Positions 23,046-31,733 of a stretch of DNA of 45,586 nt are shown one piece after another. Source of the DNA: Microbispora rosea (lineage in GTDB: Bacteria > Actinomycetota > Actinomycetes > Streptosporangiales > Streptosporangiaceae). The notes under the pieces were generated by a model. That model was not told the DNA's origin, ran no database searches, and worked only from the letters and a program-made list of their open reading frames with translations. Position 1 is the first letter of the stretch. Each line of letters begins with the position of its first letter. The translations under genes were made by a program, and so were the position numbers. The stretch lies in the NCBI RefSeq assembly GCF_900156315.1, contig NZ_FTNI01000044.1, positions 1 through 45,586 of the forward strand, in the 5' to 3' direction.

Positions 23046-25580
23046 GTGGCAGCCTCCTGGCCGTTCATCGGGCGTGCAGCGCAACTGGCGGCGATCAGGT
23101 CGGCCGGGCGCGGCATGGTCGTCGCCGGCCCGCCGGGGACGGGCAAGAGCCGCCTGGTGGCGCAGGCCGTCCATGATCTCGAACGGGTCGCGTGGGCGCG
23201 GGCCACTGCCGCCGCGGGAGAGCTTCCCCTCGGCGCCTTCGCCCCGCTGCTGCCCGCCACACCGCCCGCCGGCAACCCGCTGGGCTGGGCCGCCGCCGCG
23301 CTGCGTGCGCCGGTGCTGGTGGTGGACGACGCCCACCTGCTCGACCCGGCCTCGGCCGCGCTCGTCCACCACCTCGTGACGAGGGGCGGCACCCGCGTGA
23401 TCGTGACGCTGCGCAGCCGGACACCGGCGCCGGACGCGGTGCACGCGCTGTGGAAGGACGGCCTGGTGCCGCGGCTGGAGCTGGAGCCGTTCTCCCTGGA
23501 GGAGACCGCGGCCGTCCTGGAGGCCGCCATGGGCGGCCGGGTGGAGGCCGCGACCGTGGCCAGGCTGTGGCGCGCCAGCCAGGGCAACGCGCTCTACCTG
23601 CACGAGCTCGTACTGTCCGGAATCCTCACCGAGGATGGGGACGTGTGGCGCTGGCGCGGGCCGCTGACGATCACACCAACGCTGCGTGAGACCATCGCCG
23701 GCCGCATCGGCGAACTGACCGCGCATGAGCGGGAGGCACTGGAGCTGCTGGCCTACGGCGAGCCGCTCGGCGCCGACCTGCTAGCCGTCCTCGGGTCCCT
23801 CGACGCCGTCCAACACCTGGAGGACCGGCAGCTCGTCACCGTGCAGCGGGACGGCCGGCGGCTCCAGGTACGGCTCGCGCACCCCCTCTACGGCGAGGTC
23901 ATCAGGGACGGTTGTGGCGTGCTGCGCGCCCGCACGGTGACACGCCGGCTGGCTCAGGCGGTCACCGAGGCCGGGCTACGACGGCGCGAGGACGTGCTCA
24001 GGGTGGCGGTCTGGCGGCTGGACGGCGGCATGACCGGCGATCCCGGGCTACTGCTGGCCGGTTGCGAGCGCGCCAGGGTCGTCCGCGACCTGGAGCTGGC
24101 CTTACGGCTTGGACGCGCGGCCGTGGCAGCCGGCGGCGGAAGGCCCGCGCTGGCCGCGCTCGGCACCGTGCTGTTCTACGCCGACCGGCACGCCGAGGCC
24201 GAGGAGATGTACGCCACCGCCTGGGCGGTGGAGATGAGCGAGACGGCCCGGATCGACCTCGGCGTGCAGCGCGCGCTGAACCTGACCGTCGGGCTCGGGG
24301 ACGTTCCGCGGGCACGAGCCGTCCTGGAAGAGACCACCCGGCTGGCCCGCGGTGTCGACGGACGGCAGGGCATCTTCATCATGCAGGCCGTCCTGGCCAC
24401 CCTCACCGGCGACCTCGCCGCCGCCGAGGACCTGCTGGCGCGCACGCGGGACATGGGCCCGCTCAGCCCGCACGGCGAACGCATGATCGGCGGGGCCGAG
24501 GCGGCCGTCCTGCTGGCGCGGGGCCGGGCCACGGAATGCCTGGCCCGCGTGAAGGAGACCGGCGCCCGGCTCGCGAAGGAACCCGACGCCATGCGCAGCC
24601 TGTCCGCCGCTCTGACCGGGCACGCCACGAGCGCCGCGCTGCTGCTCGGTGACCTGGACGCCGCCGAGCGGCTCGCCGACGAGGGATACGGCCTGGGGGG
24701 CCAGTTCGGCAGCTGGACACGGGCGATCCTGGAGTTCGGCGCAGCGAAGGCCCGCGTGCTGCGGCTGCGCGGCCGGCTCACCGAGGCCCTCGCGTCGGCC
24801 CGCGACACCGTCGTGCGGCTGCCCGCCCGCAGCGTGCTGGCCGGAGCCTGCCTGGGCGAGCTCGCGCACGCGTACGCGCTGCTCGGTGACGCCGCCGCGG
24901 CCGAGGAGGTCCTGGCGCGCGCGGAGGCCACGGGTATGCCGATCGGCCCGTACGTCGTCCTGCCCCTCCGCTTCGCCAAGGCATGGACCCTGGCCGGGCG
25001 CGGCGACGTCGCCGGGGCTGTCGAGATCTGCCTGGAGGCCGCCGAGAGCGCGTTGCCTTGCGACGTGCCGTTCGCGCTGCACGACGTCGTCAGACTGGGC
25101 CGTCCTGACCTCGTTTCCGCACGGCTCGCCGCGCTCGACGTGGAGAGTCCGCTGGTCGCCCTTTTCGCGCGGCATGCCGCCGCCCGCGACGGCGGGGAGC
25201 TCTACGCGGTCTCGGAAGGCTTCGAACGGCTCGGCCTGCTGCTCTACGCGGCCGAGGCGGCGGCGCAGGCAGCCGCCCGCCACCGCGAGTCCGGGCTGTG
25301 GCGCGGCATGCGGACGGCGGAAACGCGGGCCTGGCGGCTCTCCCAGCGCTGCCAGGGCGCCCGTACGCTCGCGCTGATGGACCTCGACGTCCCCGGTCTG
25401 ACGCCGAGGCAGCGCGAGATCGCCGTGCTGGCCGCCCAAGGGCTGACGAACCGCGAGATCGCCGAGCGGCTCGTCGTGTCCGTCCGGACCGTGGCCAACA
25501 CGCTGTACGCCGTCTACGACAAGACAGGCGTCAACGACCGCACCGCCCTCGCCGCCCTCCTGGGCGGGCCGGAGGGATAG
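23046..25580 (+). CDS. Large ATP-binding LuxR-family regulator (LAL/MalT-like)
   Basis: The protein has 844 residues. It has a Walker A motif GPPGTGKS (28-35), a Walker B-like VLVVDDAHLLD (about 88-98), a long helical TPR-like middle and a C-terminal LuxR HTH (about 785-840: LTPRQREIAVLAAQGLTNRE, then SVRTVANTLYAVYDKTGVNDR). Such regulators are ATP-dependent activators, often of specialised metabolism. GTG 23046 is chosen because family similarity (WPFIGRAAQL) begins there; no Shine-Dalgarno sequence is visible. Codon 353 is TTA (24102-24104), a possible bldA-type control. The flanking genes share its candidate operator. Confidence 0.9.
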   Translation: MAASWPFIGRAAQLAAIRSAGRGMVVAGPPGTGKSRLVAQAVHDLERVAWARATAAAGELPLGAFAPLLPATPPAGNPLGWAAAALRAPVLVVDDAHLLDPASAALVHHLVTRGGTRVIVTLRSRTPAPDAVHALWKDGLVPRLELEPFSLEETAAVLEAAMGGRVEAATVARLWRASQGNALYLHELVLSGILTEDGDVWRWRGPLTITPTLRETIAGRIGELTAHEREALELLAYGEPLGADLLAVLGSLDAVQHLEDRQLVTVQRDGRRLQVRLAHPLYGEVIRDGCGVLRARTVTRRLAQAVTEAGLRRREDVLRVAVWRLDGGMTGDPGLLLAGCERARVVRDLELALRLGRAAVAAGGGRPALAALGTVLFYADRHAEAEEMYATAWAVEMSETARIDLGVQRALNLTVGLGDVPRARAVLEETTRLARGVDGRQGIFIMQAVLATLTGDLAAAEDLLARTRDMGPLSPHGERMIGGAEAAVLLARGRATECLARVKETGARLAKEPDAMRSLSAALTGHATSAALLLGDLDAAERLADEGYGLGGQFGSWTRAILEFGAAKARVLRLRGRLTEALASARDTVVRLPARSVLAGACLGELAHAYALLGDAAAAEEVLARAEATGMPIGPYVVLPLRFAKAWTLAGRGDVAGAVEICLEAAESALPCDVPFALHDVVRLGRPDLVSARLAALDVESPLVALFARHAAARDGGELYAVSEGFERLGLLLYAAEAAAQAAARHRESGLWRGMRTAETRAWRLSQRCQGARTLALMDLDVPGLTPRQREIAVLAAQGLTNREIAERLVVSVRTVANTLYAVYDKTGVNDRTALAALLGGPEG

Positions 25581-25679
25581 CACCGGCTCATCCGTAGTCG
25601 CTGATTGCCGCCCTGACAGAGGAAGAGCCGGCGACCACCGTCAGGTTGTGAGCATCGTCCGCACGCCCAGAGCCCCTGA

Positions 25680-26381
25680 TCACACGAGTCCGCAGGGCCG
25701 CCAGGCGATCGGCACACGTGGCGACCACTGCCCGCCGTCACCGCGCACCACCACATAGGCGGTGAGCGGCGGCGCGAACGAGCTGCCACCGCACAGCACC
25801 CGCTCAGTGTCGATCGAGTAACTGCCCGCCGGTCCCTTACCGCCCGCCTGCGCCGTAGTACGGCCCTGCCACAGCACCCGGTCATCCGAGGCGCGCTTGA
25901 CCTGGATGGTGACCTGGATACCCGGCGTCAGGTAGTAGCCGCGGACGACCACGGTCTGGTACGGCCCCTCGTTGGTGGTGGAGCAGCTTCCACCGTCGCA
26001 GGAGGGCCTGCTGCCGGCGTGGTTGCGCTTCACCATGATGACCCAGGCCAGCCTGCGGACCGCACTGTCGTTGTCGCGCCGCGCCTGGGTGCGGGAGCTG
26101 GGGACCACGCACCGGTAGTCACCGGGGTATGCCTCCCGCCAGACGAACCCGGTCGTGCACGCGTGCCAGACGCCGGAGGCGTTCTCCGAGCGCGTACGGT
26201 CGCGCACGGACGGGTCCACGCAGACGTGGTCGCTGGGCCTTGCGCCGCGCCAGACGTACCCGCTGGCGCAGGTGTCAGGGGCGAACGCCGTCTCGGCGGC
26301 GGCCCCCGTGACCCCGAGCACCGACATCGCCAGGCACCCCGATGCGGTTATCGCCACGAACTTGCCGGAACGTGTGAGCAT
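25680..26381 (-). CDS. Secreted protein with duplicated Cys/Trp motif
   Basis: The protein has 233 residues. A signal peptide (about 1-29, ending GAAA) is followed by two tandem copies, 31 to 33 residues long, of C..G[YF]VWR.A.P.D..CV.P..R...R..N. The spacing of the two cysteines in each copy suggests one disulphide per copy. The remaining 140 residues are beta-rich with Cys pairs and no family I can name. The duplicated motif occurs in secreted actinomycete proteins; the function is unknown. ATG 26381 has GGAGGAAG upstream. Palindrome copy C lies about 95 bp upstream of the start. It converges on the LuxR gene. Confidence 0.8.
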   Translation of the reverse strand: MLTRSGKFVAITASGCLAMSVLGVTGAAAETAFAPDTCASGYVWRGARPSDHVCVDPSVRDRTRSENASGVWHACTTGFVWREAYPGDYRCVVPSSRTQARRDNDSAVRRLAWVIMVKRNHAGSRPSCDGGSCSTTNEGPYQTVVVRGYYLTPGIQVTIQVKRASDDRVLWQGRTTAQAGGKGPAGSYSIDTERVLCGGSSFAPPLTAYVVVRGDGGQWSPRVPIAWRPCGLV

Positions 26382-26474
26382 GTCTTCCTCCGGGAGAGAG
26401 CAAGGAACGGATCGCGGGCGGGGACACTCCCGGCCCCCGTGATCGCATCCTGTCCCGCACCCCACCGCCGGTAC

Positions 26475-26494
26475 ATGAGTAACCCCCTACTCAC
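26475..26494. promoter_or_regulatory. Shared palindrome, copy C (secreted protein promoter)
   Basis: ATGAGTA-N5-CTACTCAC (TGAGTA-N6-TACTCA) is the third copy, with the same flank ATTCCGG as copy A (TTTCCGG). It is one base longer in the centre. A CAGGAT -10-like element lies 22-23 bases downstream on the minus strand. Confidence 0.55.
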
Positions 26495-26573
26495 ATTCCG
26501 GCTCTCCGGAGCGCGGACCTGAAGACGACAAGCCGTGAACCGATCAAGAAAGGCATCCGTCCGCTGACGCTCG

Positions 26574-27653
26574 TCAGGGGCGGGAGCGCAGGCCGTACAT
26601 GAGCTCTTCCCAGCGGATCGCGACGGCCGCCACGGCGTGGGGGGACGCGGTCTCCAGCGCCCCGGCCGCCAGCTTCATGCGGCGGCGTTCGTCGTCGACG
26701 AGGGCGAGCAGCGCACAGGCGAGCGACTCGGCGTCGCCGCCCTCCCCCTCCTGGACCAGCACGCTGTCGTGGCCCGGCCGGAGGAACTCCGCGGGCCCGC
26801 GGGCTCCGGCGAAGCCCACGATCGGCACCCCGCAGCTCAACGCCTCGATGACCGTCATGCCCAGCACCTCGTGCCGCGCCGGCACCGCGACGATGGACGC
26901 CTTGGCGAACTCGCCGGGCAGGTCGGGGGTGGTGCCCATGAAGTACACGTGGTTGTGCAGGTCGAGGTCGCGGACGAGGGCGCGCAGCCGCCGCTCCTCC
27001 GGGCCCCCGCCGTACAACCGCAGCCGCCAGTCGGGCCGCTTGTCGGCGACGATCGCGAAGGCCCGCACGAGCTGGTCGTACGACTTGCCGGGCACCAGCC
27101 TGCCCCCGGCGCTGACGATCCGGTTGTCCATGCGGGAGCGCGGCCAGGGCGTCCCGGGCAGGGCGTCGGGGATGACGTGGACCGACAGATCGTCGTCGAG
27201 CAGCCGCACCCACTCCTCCCGCCGGCCGGCCGTGCTCGCCACCACGGCGTCGAGGCGTGGATAGAACCGGCGCACCGGGCCGGGCACCGACGGTCTGCTC
27301 CACTCCCGGGCGATGCGGACGACGTCCCGCGGGGCATACCTGGCGGCCTGCACGCTCAGCGACGGCCGGCTGGTGATCAGGACGTCGGCGTGCAGGCCCC
27401 GCAGCATGCGCCAGAGCGCCACCTCGGTGCGCACCTGTCCCCGGGGAAGCAGGTGATGGACACCCGGCCGGGCGTCCACGAGCCAGCGCAGCGTCACCCG
27501 GCGGTCGACCGGGAAGAACGGCGTCTCCCTGGTGCGCCGGACGCTCACCACCTCCACCTCGTGCCGTGAGGCCAGCCCTCCCGCGAGGTTGAGCATCGCC
27601 CGCACGTCGCCGCGCATGCCGTACGCCGAGGGGAGCAGGAACGCGATCTTCAC
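26574..27653 (-). CDS. GT4-type glycosyltransferase
   Basis: The protein has 359 residues in a GT-B fold. The N-terminal domain begins MKIAFLLPSAYGMRGD; the C-terminal donor domain has SAGGRLVPGKSYDQL (about 190), LYGGGPEERRLR and the E-x7-E region ARHEVLGMTVIEALSCG that binds the nucleotide-sugar. It probably transfers a sugar to a cell-wall or exopolysaccharide acceptor in the cytoplasm. GTG 27653 follows GGAGG and overlaps the stop of the upstream gene as GTGA, so the two are translationally coupled. The acceptor is unknown. Confidence 0.88.
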   Translation of the reverse strand: MKIAFLLPSAYGMRGDVRAMLNLAGGLASRHEVEVVSVRRTRETPFFPVDRRVTLRWLVDARPGVHHLLPRGQVRTEVALWRMLRGLHADVLITSRPSLSVQAARYAPRDVVRIAREWSRPSVPGPVRRFYPRLDAVVASTAGRREEWVRLLDDDLSVHVIPDALPGTPWPRSRMDNRIVSAGGRLVPGKSYDQLVRAFAIVADKRPDWRLRLYGGGPEERRLRALVRDLDLHNHVYFMGTTPDLPGEFAKASIVAVPARHEVLGMTVIEALSCGVPIVGFAGARGPAEFLRPGHDSVLVQEGEGGDAESLACALLALVDDERRRMKLAAGALETASPHAVAAVAIRWEELMYGLRSRP

Positions 27654-28609
27654 GCTCCCACCTCCAGCAGCAGCTCGTCGCCCGGAGTGAAGCTGGGCCG
27701 GATCGGCACGCCGTCCACGAGCGCGTGGGGATAGTGGACGCGGCGGCGCTTGCCCTCGACGTCGTCGAGCCTGGCGCCCAGCGGCAGCGCGCCGTCGACG
27801 CCGTCCACCTCCAGGTAGGGCTCCCAGGAGCCTTGGGAGTCGGGGGTGGCGGCCAGCACATCGCACAGCGAGAGCGCGGCGTGGAACCGGACCCCCTGGA
27901 CGGTGGCGGCGAACCGCACGGTCGCGGCCGGGTCGTCGAGCCCCTGCTCCCCGTGCCTCAGGTCGCCGTGCCTCGGGTCGCTGTGGTCCTGCTCGCCGCG
28001 ACCCGGGTCGCCGTGCCCTGAGTCGCCGTGCCGTGAGTCGCCGTGCCGTGAGTCGCCGTGCCTTGAGTCACCGCGACCCGGGTCGCCGTGGCCTGAGTCG
28101 CTGTGACGCAGCGCGAGCGTGGCGCGGCGGTGCTGGTCGTCGTCGTCCAGGCCGGTGTAGGCCAGCAGCCCGGTCACCTCGAAGCGCCCCTCGCGGAACC
28201 ACACCGCGCGGACGTCGGCGACCGGCTCCGCCGGGTCTATCTTGAGGGCCAGAAATCCGTTGCGTGTGCGGTAGGCCCGGTAGGCCAGCGTCCGGCGGCC
28301 CAGCGCGTACGCGTCGAGACGGTCGAGCGAGAACCCGGGATCGGCGCTCTCGATGCGGGCGCGGACGCCGTCCTGTTCGAGGTAGGTGTCCCAGCGGCCG
28401 GGACCGAGGCCGAGGGGCGCGAGGGAGACCGCGACGCTGGCGTCCCTCGTACGCCCGCCGGAGGCGCCGAGCGTCACCCGCCGTTCCTCACCCGTGCCCC
28501 GTTGCCGCAGGACCAGGCGGGTGCCGTCCGCCAGCGGCTCGGCGATGGACAGACGCAGGGAGAGGACGTCCGCCAGGGTGACCTCCGCGTCGATGACGAC
28601 CACACCCAC
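27650..28609 (-). CDS. Uncharacterised protein with duplicated beta domain and RHGD pentapeptide repeat
   Basis: The protein has 319 residues. Two related beta-rich modules flank a repeat. The first (about 1-130) has SLAPLGLGPGRWDTYLEQDG and the second (about 225-319) has SLCDVLAA...GSWEPYLEVDG. W..YL..DG followed by LG/LD is shared, and a similar pattern occurs next to surface-polymer glycosyltransferases. Between them sit 11 pentapeptides of form [H/R][G/S][D/E]xx (residues about 169-223). The start is GTG 28609 or 28603. Overlap with the GT4 gene implies a common role in a surface glycan, by inference. Confidence 0.6.
   Translation of the reverse strand: MGVVVIDAEVTLADVLSLRLSIAEPLADGTRLVLRQRGTGEERRVTLGASGGRTRDASVAVSLAPLGLGPGRWDTYLEQDGVRARIESADPGFSLDRLDAYALGRRTLAYRAYRTRNGFLALKIDPAEPVADVRAVWFREGRFEVTGLLAYTGLDDDDQHRRATLALRHSDSGHGDPGRGDSRHGDSRHGDSRHGDSGHGDPGRGEQDHSDPRHGDLRHGEQGLDDPAATVRFAATVQGVRFHAALSLCDVLAATPDSQGSWEPYLEVDGVDGALPLGARLDDVEGKRRRVHYPHALVDGVPIRPSFTPGDELLLEVGA
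27941..28105. repeat. 15-bp minisatellite within a coding region
   Basis: Eleven tandem 15-bp units of the form GTCGCCGTGCCGTGA, reading minus strand as [HR]-[GS]-[DE]-x-x, run in frame without a stop. Middle units are identical, so copy number probably varies. All units are multiples of three bases, so length changes would keep the frame. Confidence 0.8.
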
Positions 28610-28768
28610 CGTCCAGCCCCCTCCCCGTCGATTGAGCCAACGTTGAGGTTACCGTGATTTTCCTGTTATGTGGAGAAAGCCTTTGTCACTCTTCCGTGAA
28701 ACACCGTTCATTCCCTCGCCTTGACCGGGGATTTCCACAAATAGTTCACGATCACGGCAAAGGCCGCT

Positions 28769-30871
28769 TTACTCCTGCTTGATGGATTTGATGAGGAGCT
28801 GGGCGACGTCCACGACCTCCAGCGACTCCTTGGCCTGACCGGCGTTCTTCTTCTCGTTGATCGCGTCGCCGAGCATCACAAGGCAGAACGGGCAGGCGGT
28901 GGAGACGGTGTCGGGATCGGTGGTCAGCGCCTCGTCCACCCGCTCGGTGTTGATGCGCTTTCCGATTCGCTCTTCCATCCACATCCGCGCGCCGCCGGCG
29001 CCGCAGCAGAATCCGCGTTCCTTGCAGCGGTGCATCTCCTGGGTCTGAACGCCGGGCACCTTGGCCATGATGTCGCGCGGCTGGGCGTAGACCTTGTTGT
29101 GCCGGCCCAGGAAGCACGGGTCGTGGTAGGTGATCTTCTCCTCGATCGGGGTGATCGGGGTGAGCCTGCCCTCCTCCACCAGATGCGCCAGCAGCTGGGT
29201 GTGGTGCACGACCTCATACGTGCCGCCGAGCTGCGGGTATTCGTTGGCGAGGGTGTTGAAGCAGTGCGGGCAGGTGGCCACGATCTTCTTGACGCCGGCC
29301 TCGTTGAGCGTCTCGATGTTCTGCTGGGCGAGCATGTTGAACAGGAACTCCATGCCCAGGCGGCGGGCCGGGTCGCCAGTGCAGGCCTCCATCGGGCCGA
29401 GCACGCCGAACTTGACCCCGGCGATGTGGAGCAGTTCCGCCACGGCCTTGGTGGTCTTCTTCGCCCGGTCCTCCAGCGCGCCGGCGCAGCCGACCCAGAA
29501 CAGGTACTCGACGTCCTCGGGCATCGTCGAGTCGATGATCGGGACCTCGAAGTCGAGCTCCTCGATCCACTCGGCGCGCTTCATCTCGGACATGCCCCAC
29601 GGGTTGCCCTTGTTCTCCAGGTTCTTGAGCATCACGCCCGCCTCGGACGGGAACGACGACTCGATCATCACCTGGTAGCGGCGCATGTCGAGGATGTGGT
29701 CGATGTGCTCGATGTCGACCGGGCACTGCTCGACGCAGGCGCCGCAGTTGGTGCACGACCACAACACGTCGGGGTGGATGACCCCGTCCTCACCGACGAG
29801 CGGCTTGTCGAGCAGGGCCAGCACGTCCTCGGAGAAGCTCTCCTTCTCCTTGTCCCCGGCCAGCAGGTAGGGCGCGACCGCGAAGGCGTGGTCCCGCTGG
29901 TCGAGGATGAGCATCTTGGGCGACAGCGGCTTGTCGGTGTTCCAGGCCGGGCATTGGGACTGGCAGCGGCCGCACTCGGTGCAGGTGTAGAAGTCGAGGA
30001 AGCCCTTCCAGGTCGTGTCGGTGATCTTGCCGCGGCCGAACACGTCGGTGTCGGGGTCGGCCTCCTCGAAATCGAGCACCGCGCCGTTGCTGCGCATCGG
30101 CTGGGCCGGGCCCATCCCGTCGGGACGGCGGGAGAACAGAACGTTCAGCGGCGCGGTGAAGATGTGCAGGTGCTTGCTGTTCACCACGATGACCAGGAAC
30201 ACCAGCATGAGGCCGATGTGCAGCAGGAGGGCGATCTGCTCCAGCAGCTCGCTGTGCGGCAGGACCTTCCCGATGGCCAGGCTGGCGAACGCGCCGGAGT
30301 CATAGGGGAAGTTGCCGTTGGCGGCCGCGGCGCCCCGGGCGAGGAACAGCGTCCAGATGATGTTGAAGATCATGAACAGGACCAGCCAGGCCCCGCCCAG
30401 GTGCGAACCGGAGAATCGGGAGCCGCGCCCGAGCTTCTTCGGCGAGTTCTTGATCCGGATGGCGGTGAACGCGACCAGCCCGAGCAGACAGGCGACCGCG
30501 ATGAAGTCCTGCAGGAAGCCCAGCACCGGCCAGGTCCCGATCAGCGGGATGTGGAAATCACTGTGCCCGGTGATCGCACCCTGGATGACCGCGCCGTACG
30601 CCTCGATGTAGACCGTCAGCAGGATGAAGAACGCCCACATGACGAAGAAGTGGGCGGTGCCGGACGGCGTCCACTTCAGCAGCTTGCGCTGGCCGAAGAC
30701 CTCGACCAGCTGGGCCTTGATCTCGGCGCCGGCGTGCTCCTTGGCGTACTCGATCCGCTCCGGGGCCGGCTGGCCGCTGGTGGCGAGCCGATAGAGGAAC
30801 AGCACGCGACGGCCCGCCAGCCCGACCGCCACGGCGGTCGCGATGAGGCCCACAATCGCTACCCAGAGCAC
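28769..30871 (-). CDS. Membrane FeS oxidoreductase, EtfD/Rv0338c-like
   Basis: The protein has 700 residues. Six or so N-terminal transmembrane helices (about 1-245) resemble the NarI-type heme b domain. Two CxxCxxCxxxCP ferredoxin clusters (CTECGRCQSQCP, CTNCGACVEQCP) follow, then two CCG cysteine-rich domains (CAGALEDR, then HDPCFLG and CCGAGGARMW). This architecture matches Rv0338c (EtfD), which passes electrons from ETF of fatty-acid beta-oxidation to menaquinone. GTG 30871 has GGGAGGGA upstream and begins at the first helix; the longer frame adds 18 residues without support. It is preceded by a TetR-type dyad (31053-31067). Confidence 0.88.
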   Translation of the reverse strand: MLWVAIVGLIATAVAVGLAGRRVLFLYRLATSGQPAPERIEYAKEHAGAEIKAQLVEVFGQRKLLKWTPSGTAHFFVMWAFFILLTVYIEAYGAVIQGAITGHSDFHIPLIGTWPVLGFLQDFIAVACLLGLVAFTAIRIKNSPKKLGRGSRFSGSHLGGAWLVLFMIFNIIWTLFLARGAAAANGNFPYDSGAFASLAIGKVLPHSELLEQIALLLHIGLMLVFLVIVVNSKHLHIFTAPLNVLFSRRPDGMGPAQPMRSNGAVLDFEEADPDTDVFGRGKITDTTWKGFLDFYTCTECGRCQSQCPAWNTDKPLSPKMLILDQRDHAFAVAPYLLAGDKEKESFSEDVLALLDKPLVGEDGVIHPDVLWSCTNCGACVEQCPVDIEHIDHILDMRRYQVMIESSFPSEAGVMLKNLENKGNPWGMSEMKRAEWIEELDFEVPIIDSTMPEDVEYLFWVGCAGALEDRAKKTTKAVAELLHIAGVKFGVLGPMEACTGDPARRLGMEFLFNMLAQQNIETLNEAGVKKIVATCPHCFNTLANEYPQLGGTYEVVHHTQLLAHLVEEGRLTPITPIEEKITYHDPCFLGRHNKVYAQPRDIMAKVPGVQTQEMHRCKERGFCCGAGGARMWMEERIGKRINTERVDEALTTDPDTVSTACPFCLVMLGDAINEKKNAGQAKESLEVVDVAQLLIKSIKQE

Positions 30872-31052
30872 GAGTCCCTCCCATATCGAACGTCGGCGGC
30901 CAGCGTAGGGGCGCGGCGCCCTCACGTGGGCGGTCGTGTCCCGCCCTGTGGATAACGCCTACGCTTCCCGAATGGTACCGGCGAGTAACTTATCCTGCGT
31001 CACGCTCGGCGAGTGGCGCTCGTCACTGCGTTTCCCGCCGACGGCTCGATAC

Positions 31053-31067
31053 TAGAACAAAGCTCTA
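31053..31067. promoter_or_regulatory. TetR-like operator candidate upstream of the EtfD-like gene
   Basis: TAGAAC-AAA-GCTCTA is an imperfect inverted repeat (5 of 6 paired) in the gap between the TetR gene's 3' end and the FeS gene. Repressors of lipid metabolism such as KstR use TAGAAC/GTTCTA-like half-sites, though with a different spacer. A TAGTAT -10-like hexamer on the minus strand abuts it. Confidence 0.4.
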
Positions 31068-31097
31068 CAAAGGGGTATGAGAGGGGCGTCCGTAAAT

Positions 31098-31715
31098 CTA
31101 TCCGTCCAGGTAGCGCTGCATGGCGGGGCCCACCAACACGACGATCTCTTCGACGTCGGCGGAGGCCATCGGCTCGAACCTGAGGATGTACCGCGTCATC
31201 ACCACGCCGAACAACTGCGCGAAGGCCGCCTCCATCCGCAACGGCGGAACGTCCAGCGCCTCGGCCACCCGCCCGAGGACGGCCGTCGCGAAGAACTCCC
31301 TGACCATGCCGACGGCCTGCTCGTTCACCATCGCCGTCCGCACCAGCCCCAGCAGCGGCTCCCTGGCCGCGGGGTCGGCCGTCATCGTCAGGATGAAGCG
31401 GACGATGCGCTCGCCGACCTCCTCACGCGGCCCTGACAGGATGAGGGGAAGCACCGCGGAGGGGTCCACCGGCAGCCGCATGGCCGCGACGAACACGCCC
31501 TCCTTGCTGTCGAAATAGTGGTGGACGAGAGCCGGATCGACACCGGCCTCCCGGGCGATGCCGCGGATCGTCGCCTTGTCGAACCCCTTCTCCGCGAAGA
31601 CCCTGCGCGCCGCGGCGAGGATCTCCCCGCGGGTGTCCGCCGAGCCCGGACGCCGGCCGGGCCGGCGCCCCGGCCGCCGCCTGCCGCCCGAGACCTCCGG
31701 CACCTCCGTCGTCAC
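31098..31715 (-). CDS. TetR family regulator
   Basis: The protein has 205 residues. A basic Arg/Gly/Pro-rich extension (about 9-24) precedes the HTH (about 28-75: ARRVFAEKGFDKATIRGIAREAGVDPALVHHYFDSKEGVF). The rest is a TetR ligand-binding helical domain with no assigned ligand. The short gap to the EtfD-like gene, with a dyad there, suggests a lipid-metabolism role, by inference. It may be in one unit with the preceding methyltransferase and TIM-barrel genes (19-bp gap). Confidence 0.88.
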   Translation of the reverse strand: MTTEVPEVSGGRRRPGRRPGRRPGSADTRGEILAAARRVFAEKGFDKATIRGIAREAGVDPALVHHYFDSKEGVFVAAMRLPVDPSAVLPLILSGPREEVGERIVRFILTMTADPAAREPLLGLVRTAMVNEQAVGMVREFFATAVLGRVAEALDVPPLRMEAAFAQLFGVVMTRYILRFEPMASADVEEIVVLVGPAMQRYLDG

Positions 31716-31733
31716 ATCGCTCCCCGCTCAAGC

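Noticed and set aside
27941..28105. CRISPR-like repeat array
   Set aside because: The 15-bp units are contiguous, have no spacers and stay in frame within a gene.
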